NCBI RefSeq assembly: GCF_020829685.1
Contig: NZ_JAIVFR010000172.1
Span: 1 to 9,709, forward strand
Reading direction: 5' to 3'
DNA from: Nostoc sp. CHAB 5715
Lineage (GTDB): Bacteria > Cyanobacteriota > Cyanobacteriia > Cyanobacteriales > Nostocaceae
Length of the DNA stretch: 9,709 nucleotides
Positions 6,353-9,709 of this stretch are shown in pieces; the first letter of the stretch is position 1, and every line of letters starts with the position of its first letter. The notes below the pieces were generated by a model, which saw nothing but the letters and a program-made list of their open reading frames with translations, was not told the DNA's origin and did not search any database. A program made the translations under genes and the position numbers.

Positions 6353-7175
6353 CGACATTTGACCATCCCCCCAGAATTTTGTTTTTGTATGGTTCCCTGC
6401 GTGAGCGTTCCTATAGCCGCCTCTTAGCAGAGGAAGCAGCACGTATCATTGAAGAATTTGGCGCAGAGGTAAAGTTTTTCAATCCACGCGAACTGCCGTA
6501 AATCGGCAGCGTACCTGACACCCACCCGAAGGTGCAGGAGTTGCGTCAATTAAGCTTGTGGTCAGAAGGTCAGGTTTGGTCTAGCCCAGAACTGCACGGT
6601 CAGATTTCTGGCATTATGAAAAACTCCACGCCACTTGCGGGATGGAGTTTTTGGGCATGGGGAATCGGGCATGGGGCATGGGGAAGAAGTTACCAATGCC
6701 CAATGCCCAATGCCCAAAGCGGCGGGGCGGCTATCCCTCTCCACCCACGAGGGGATGGAGTTTCCCGCCGCTTTCAATGAAAAACCAAATTGACTGGATT
6801 CCGCTCAGTATCGGAGCCGTTCGCCCGACTCAAGGGAGAACTTTGGCACTCATGCAAGTAAGTGGCGGATCTCAGTCTTTTAACGCCATCAACACATTAA
6901 GAATTCTTGGGCGCTGGATGAGGATGTTCACTATCCCGAATCAATCTTCAGTGGCTAAAGCATACGAGGAGTTTAACGAAGACGGTACTATGAAAGATTC
7001 GCCCTACCGCGATCGCGTTGTCGATGTCATGGAAGAACTTTACAAATTTACCTTGCTATTGCGTGACAAAGTTGATTATCTCACAGACCGCCACAGTGAA
7101 CGTAAAGAAAAAGCTACTAAAGAGACAATCAAGATAGCTTCTCAAGCTCTTGAAGTTAACTCTAATATAGCTTAG
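6349..7175 (+). pseudogene. arsH: arsH, broken by a nonsense codon and a palindromic insertion
   Basis: ArsH is an NADPH-dependent FMN oxidoreductase that oxidises trivalent organoarsenicals. The 5' part reads [20 protein letters not shown]... with the flavodoxin-like FMN loop [12 protein letters not shown] (15-26). It then meets TAA at 6499-6501 (codon 51, after RELP). The same frame continues as [26 protein letters not shown] to SGIMKN, where a 152-bp element interrupts it at 6624. The 3' part resumes at 6777 in a different frame as [35 protein letters not shown]... to ...[11 protein letters not shown] and a short tail. Joining the two parts through one copy of the 9-bp ATGAAAAAC gives a continuous, normal-length ArsH apart from the stop. 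The two lesions are independent, so the gene is very probably dead. Its start overlaps the stop of the phosphatase-like gene. Confidence 0.92.
6625..6776. mobile_element. 152-bp palindromic insertion in arsH
   Basis: The block is bracketed by the 9-bp direct repeat ATGAAAAAC (6616-6624 and 6777-6785), a target-site duplication that splits arsH. It is a series of palindromes. The left hairpin AAAAACTCCA/TGGAGTTTTT (6619-6628/6643-6652) borrows bases of the duplication. A central inverted heptamer pair has GGGCATG-type units (about 6652-6684) facing three CAATGCC units (6694-6714). The right hairpin AAAGCGGCGGG/CCCGCCGCTTT (6716-6726/6764-6774) encloses a degenerate copy of the left hairpin (TCCACCCACGAGGGGATGGAG, 6739-6759). 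There is no coding capacity of its own; one frame happens to stay open into the arsH 3' part. Confidence 0.85.
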
Positions 7176-7187
7176 TACAACATTTCA

Positions 7188-7206
7188 TTAATTCGTAGCG
7201 AATTAA
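7188..7206. repeat. Hairpin just after arsH
   Basis: TTAATTCG (7188-7195) pairs with CGAATTAA (7199-7206) across a 3-nt loop, 12 bp after the arsH stop. There is no T-run, so I do not call it a terminator. Confidence 0.4.
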
Positions 7207-7222
7207 ATTTGGCAATACCCTG

Positions 7223-7405
7223 CAATGCCAATGCATCGACTAACAATGCCAATGCATCGGCTGACAATGCCAATGCATCGACTAACAATGCCAATGCATC
7301 GGCTGACAATGCCAATGTATCGGCTAACAATGCCAATGCATCGACTAACAATGCCAATGCATCGACTAACAATGCCAATGCATCGGCTGACAATGCCAAT
7401 GCGTC
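7223..7405. repeat. 21-bp minisatellite, eight units plus a partial ninth
   Basis: Eight head-to-tail 21-bp units begin at 7223, 7244, 7265, 7286, 7307, 7328, 7349 and 7370; a partial ninth begins at 7391. Each starts CAATGCCAATGCATCG and ends RCTRA; unit 5 also has a C-to-T change (AATGTATCG). Variation is almost only A/G at two positions. As 21 is a multiple of three, the array stays open in several frames on both strands (for example an Asn-Ala-Asn-Ala-Ser heptad on plus and Asp-Ala-Leu-Ala-Leu on minus). None of these frames has a convincing start, and the longest run straight through the neighbouring hairpin repeat, so I read the array as non-coding. Each unit contains the CAATGCC heptamer also seen at 6694-6714. 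Confidence 0.85.
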
Positions 7406-7450
7406 TTTTTGCATTAAAAACGTTACGATTTTACGCAAAGCTGTACTTAG

Positions 7451-7506
7451 TCCCCTCCTCGCTAGCGGGGAGGGGAGACAAAGCGTAGCTTTGGCGGGGT
7501 GGGGTT
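7451..7506. repeat. Multi-hairpin dispersed repeat
   Basis: TCCCCTCC (7451-7458) pairs with GGAGGGGA (7469-7476), followed by CAAAGC-GTA-GCTTTG (7479-7493) and a G-rich tail GGCGGGGTGGGG (7493-7504) that can pair back to the first arm. It is the same style as the repeats at 1247-1332 and 7870-7965, but with a different second hairpin. Confidence 0.6.
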
Positions 7507-7544
7507 CTTCGGTTTTAATAAGCAATCAAGTGGACATGATATAA

Positions 7545-7796
7545 AACTTTGTTTATCCGTGCTTGTTTCCAAACAAGGATTTTTTAGCTTTGTTGATCAA
7601 GCAAGGCTTTGAAAAAGATTCAAAATCAGCATGTTATTTTTCTCTCTTCAGAGATATAAAAAAGAGTTATTTACATAAGCCAAATTTATCCGGTCAATCA
7701 CTATATAAATTATTTTCCAAATATAAAAATAAATGGTTTGGTGATATTTTGGTAAAAAAGAATGGTATTATCTGGCATAGCGTACCACTACGCTAA
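7545..7796 (+). other. AT-rich orphan open frame, possible gene remnant
   Basis: A frame open from 7545 to TAA 7794-7796 reads, from TTG 7563, as 77 residues rich in Lys, Phe, Leu and Ser (SLFRDIKKSYLHKPNLSGQS in the middle, WHSVPLR at the end). There is no ATG, no Shine-Dalgarno and no recognised domain. The putative start codon lies in a hairpin, CTTGTTT-CC-AAACAAG (7562-7577). Base composition is clearly more AT-rich than the flanking genes. The amino-acid mix is plausible for a protein, so this may be the tail of a decayed or imported gene, but I cannot support it as an active gene. Confidence 0.25.
7562..7585 (+). terminator. Weak candidate intrinsic terminator
   Basis: CTTGTTT (7562-7568) pairs with AAACAAG (7571-7577), and GGA then a run of six T's follow (7580-7585). 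The stem is AT-rich and the loop is only 2 nt unless it opens. It could end transcription coming from the ars cluster. Confidence 0.3.
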
Positions 7797-7843
7797 AGGA
7801 CTTCCAAATAAAAAATACTCAACTACTTTTTGTGCGGGCTAAT

Positions 7844-7979
7844 TTTTCACGTAATCTGGAAAATCCCACGAAAAACCTAACCCCCTAACCCCCTTCCCGA
7901 CGCGGGAAGGGGGAAAATTCAAAGTATCTCTCCTAAAAGGAGAGAGATTTAGAGAGAGGTTTTTCAGATACCGTGAAAA
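7844..7979. repeat. Large nested palindromic repeat
   Basis: Three inverted pairs are nested or adjacent. TTTTCACG (7844-7851) pairs with CGTGAAAA (7972-7979), with near-matching TAATCTG/CAGATA beside it. GAAAAACCT (7870-7878) pairs with AGGTTTTTC (7957-7965). Inside are CCCCCTTCCC/GGGAAGGGGG (7889-7898/7904-7913) and TCTCTCCT/AGGAGAGA (7927-7934/7938-7945). The inner part is the repeat family found in cobG. The gene-free stretch 7797-8134 holds this and otherwise nothing that I recognise. Confidence 0.75.
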
Positions 7980-8134
7980 GTCAGTTTGTGGCGTGGGCTT
8001 CTCTCTCGCCTGCTTTTTGCTGCGGGTAAAATGCCCACCCCATAAGATTGGATAATTTATTTTTTGGAAATCCTTAATTACATCTTAACTGAAGATAAAT
8101 TCACACCAAACGTTTAATCAGGAGAGAAAGTTTT

Positions 8135-9598
8135 ATGGCTGATACCATACTATTTCAAGGTAACAGGTACATTGCGGATACTACTTTTCTTGCCGAATTT
8201 TATGGGGCGCAAACTGCCACCAATTTTGAAGTACTCTATAGCAGTGGCGTTCTGAAGTCTAGTTATGTAGGTGTTAATTTCACCTATAGTTCAACCGGAT
8301 TCTTTAATTCTGGAACCATCACTTCTCAATTTGGCTTCGGAAGTAACGGCCAAATCACAAGCCAGGACACAAATCTGATTCTTGACGTTGCGACAAGAAA
8401 TAGCCTTTTAACTGTCGGCACGTCAGGATACGACTATCGTCAATATGTTTATCGAGGTAATGACAGTATCCTCGGATCTTCCGAGGATGATAGCTTTGAA
8501 GGCTCCAAAGGTAACGACACCATCAATGGTGGGGCGGGTATTGATGTCATAAGCTTCCAAAAATTTAGTGAGGGAGTAATTGTTAATCTCTCAACAGGGC
8601 TGGCAGTTACTTCTTTTGGCACATCGGTTATTTCCAACGTCGAAGATATCGAGGGATCAGCATTCGGCGATATACTGACTGGGAACTCTGGAAATAACCA
8701 GATTCAAGGGTTTGGCGGCGCTGATAGAATTAATGGCGGTGCAGGATTTGATACTGCTGTCTATTTCGACGCTAGCTCAGGAGTCGGTGTTGATTTGTCC
8801 GCCGGACTTGTTGTTGGTGGTAGCGGTAATGATACTTTAGTTTCCATTGAGCGAGTGTTGGGATCTCGTTTTAGTGACGTGCTGATTGGTTCTAATGCCA
8901 ATGAATCTTTCTTAGGGGGATTTGGTGACGATTCTATCGATGGTGGGGGTGGCATTGATACCGTTGAGTACGGTTTTGTCGGTTCCAGCGTTATCGTAGA
9001 CCTTGCTAATGGAGTTGCTATTGGTGGTGCAGGAACCGATTCTATTTTCAACGTTGAAAACGTAAAAGGCTCGATTTTCAATGATGTCCTCTTCGGTAAC
9101 TCTGGAGCCAATGTTATTAATGGCGACAATGGAGATGATATTTTAAGTGGTGATCTTGGTGCTGATACTCTAACTGGCGGCCAAGGCGCAGATATATTCT
9201 CCTTCCAGTTTGGACAATCATTAGTATCAGGAAGCGATCGCATTACTGATTTCACCATTGGCACAGATGCAATTGGTTTACTGACTTCAGACCCACTAAC
9301 CGTGACTACACCTAGCAGTTTTACCCGTGCCGCCGATAGCACTGCCACCACCTTACTAAATTTAGCCAATCAGGTATTTACCGATGCTAATGGAGCCTCA
9401 GCCGGAAATCAAGCTTTAGGGGTGAGTGGTGCAGCCTTAGTCAGAGTCACAAGTGGAGCGATCGCCGGAACTTATCTAGCGATCAATAATAGCACTGCTG
9501 GTTTTCAGGCGAATAGTGATTTGTTAGTCAATTTAACAGGATTAACGGGTACTTTACCGGCGTTAGGAAATATTGCAGTGAGCAGTTCACGAGAATAG
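8135..9598 (+). CDS. RTX calcium-binding repeat surface/secreted protein
   Basis: ATG 8135 follows AGGAGAG (8120-8126) at good spacing. The 487-aa product has no Sec signal peptide. After an N-terminal region of unknown fold (1-about 107), glycine/aspartate nonapeptides of the RTX type appear: GSKGNDTINGGAGIDVISF (123-141), GNSGNNQIQGFGGADRINGG (183-202), GGFGDDSIDGGGGIDTVEY (261-279) and GNSGANVINGDNGDDILSGDLGADTLTGGQGADIF (from 321 to 355). Between them a roughly 70-residue module recurs three times, marked by GVIVNLSTG (147-155), GVGVDLSAG (216-224) and SVIVDLANG (285-293), each followed by a VEDIEGS/IERVLGS/VENVKGS stretch. The C-terminal region (about 410-485) resembles the domain found at the end of many cyanobacterial putative surface proteins ('bluetail' type). 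Such proteins bind Ca2+ and usually leave by type I secretion. The final residues SSSRE look replaced by the neighbouring gene, so the natural C-terminus may be lost. Confidence 0.85.
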   Translation: MADTILFQGNRYIADTTFLAEFYGAQTATNFEVLYSSGVLKSSYVGVNFTYSSTGFFNSGTITSQFGFGSNGQITSQDTNLILDVATRNSLLTVGTSGYDYRQYVYRGNDSILGSSEDDSFEGSKGNDTINGGAGIDVISFQKFSEGVIVNLSTGLAVTSFGTSVISNVEDIEGSAFGDILTGNSGNNQIQGFGGADRINGGAGFDTAVYFDASSGVGVDLSAGLVVGGSGNDTLVSIERVLGSRFSDVLIGSNANESFLGGFGDDSIDGGGGIDTVEYGFVGSSVIVDLANGVAIGGAGTDSIFNVENVKGSIFNDVLFGNSGANVINGDNGDDILSGDLGADTLTGGQGADIFSFQFGQSLVSGSDRITDFTIGTDAIGLLTSDPLTVTTPSSFTRAADSTATTLLNLANQVFTDANGASAGNQALGVSGAALVRVTSGAIAGTYLAINNSTAGFQANSDLLVNLTGLTGTLPALGNIAVSSSRE

Positions 9599-9709
9599 TC
9601 TGCCAAAATCTGCTCAGAGCGTTTGCGCTCCGTAATGTCCTGAAAGGCAACGAGCGCATACACAATTGCTCCCTGCTCATCCAGAATGGGCGTTCCTAAT
9701 ACTTCCAAC
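9505..9709 (-). CDS. PAS-domain sensor protein, partial and apparently 3'-truncated
   Basis: On the minus strand the frame enters from the window's right edge and reads LEVLGTPILDEQGAIVYALVAFQDITERKRSEQILADYSREL. This is the end of a PAS domain with its PAC-like DITERK motif and the start of a linker coiled coil, as in cyanobacterial histidine kinases or GGDEF proteins. After about 9588 the frame merely reads the RTX gene backwards (LTAIFPNAGKVPVNPVKLTN...), ending at 9505. The kinase or cyclase part expected after this linker is missing, so this is probably a gene broken by a rearrangement. The TTG at the edge should not be taken as its start. The output domain and the remaining N-terminus cannot be judged here. 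Confidence 0.7.
   Translation of the reverse strand, partial: LEVLGTPILDEQGAIVYALVAFQDITERKRSEQILADYSRELLTAIFPNAGKVPVNPVKLTNKSLFA

Noticed and set aside
6642..6776. New N-terminus for the arsH 3' half beginning within the insertion
   Set aside because: The frame is open by chance through palindromic heptamers, and the product would lack the FMN-binding N-terminal half of ArsH.
7223..7405. CRISPR array
   Set aside because: The units are directly adjacent with no unique spacers, so this is a minisatellite.
7172..7525. 117-aa minus-strand frame with Asp-Ala-Leu-Ala-Leu repeats
   Set aside because: It is the mirror of the 21-bp minisatellite and runs through the C/G-rich hairpin repeat. There is no domain and no ribosome-binding site.
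7209..7544. 111-aa plus-strand frame with Asn-Ala-Asn-Ala-Ser repeats
   Set aside because: It arises from the tandem repeat length being a multiple of three. It starts at a poor codon and ends in translated hairpin repeat.
8761..9369. 202-aa minus-strand frame inside the RTX gene
   Set aside because: It is a shadow of the glycine/aspartate repeats, being Pro/Ser-rich with no family resemblance.

Overview
This window looks like a chromosomal segment from a heterocyst-forming or related filamentous cyanobacterium (Nostoc/Calothrix/Tolypothrix type). The signs are ten exact copies of the HIP1 octamer GCGATCGC, all inside coding sequence (from 617, 945, 1982, 2678, 2892, 5600, 5612, 7009, 9234 and 9458). 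There are also heptamer short tandem repeats and several C/G-rich multi-hairpin repeats of the kind scattered through such genomes. The genus assignment is inference from sequence style.

Layout. 3-197 is a small element with 12-bp inverted ends and three internal hairpins. A cobalamin riboswitch (about 325-441) and a hairpin that can sequester the ribosome-binding site then lead into an aerobic-pathway cobalamin cluster: cobG (503-2074, precorrin-3B synthase), cobH (2313-2939, precorrin-8X methylmutase) and cobI (2939-3646, precorrin-2 C20-methyltransferase). cobG carries an in-frame insertion of a dispersed hairpin repeat. A solitary HicB-type antitoxin gene follows (3745-4065).

4265-7175 is an arsenic-resistance cluster: arsR, an ACR3-type arsenite efflux gene, a dual-specificity-phosphatase-like gene, and arsH. 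The arsR-acr3 gap holds two 19-bp direct repeats that are good candidates for ArsR operators. arsH overlaps the phosphatase gene by 4 bp. It is broken by a nonsense codon and by a 152-bp palindromic insertion flanked by a 9-bp target duplication. ArsR and ACR3 look intact, so arsenite sensing and export should still work, while the ArsH redox step is probably lost. No arsC-type arsenate reductase is visible, and the phosphatase-like protein sits where one might be expected.

7176-8134 holds no confident gene: a 21-bp minisatellite, two multi-hairpin repeats and an AT-rich orphan reading frame. 8135-9598 encodes an RTX-repeat, probably type I-secreted surface protein. Its last codons run into a minus-strand PAS-sensor gene that enters from the right edge; both genes appear to lose their natural 3' ends at a junction near 9588.

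The most notable observations are the doubly broken arsH with its palindromic insert, the hairpin repeat domesticated inside cobG, the arsenic-linked phosphatase that seems to lack the usual general acid, the twin operators, and the RTX/PAS junction. I see no clearly new defence or multi-gene system here.
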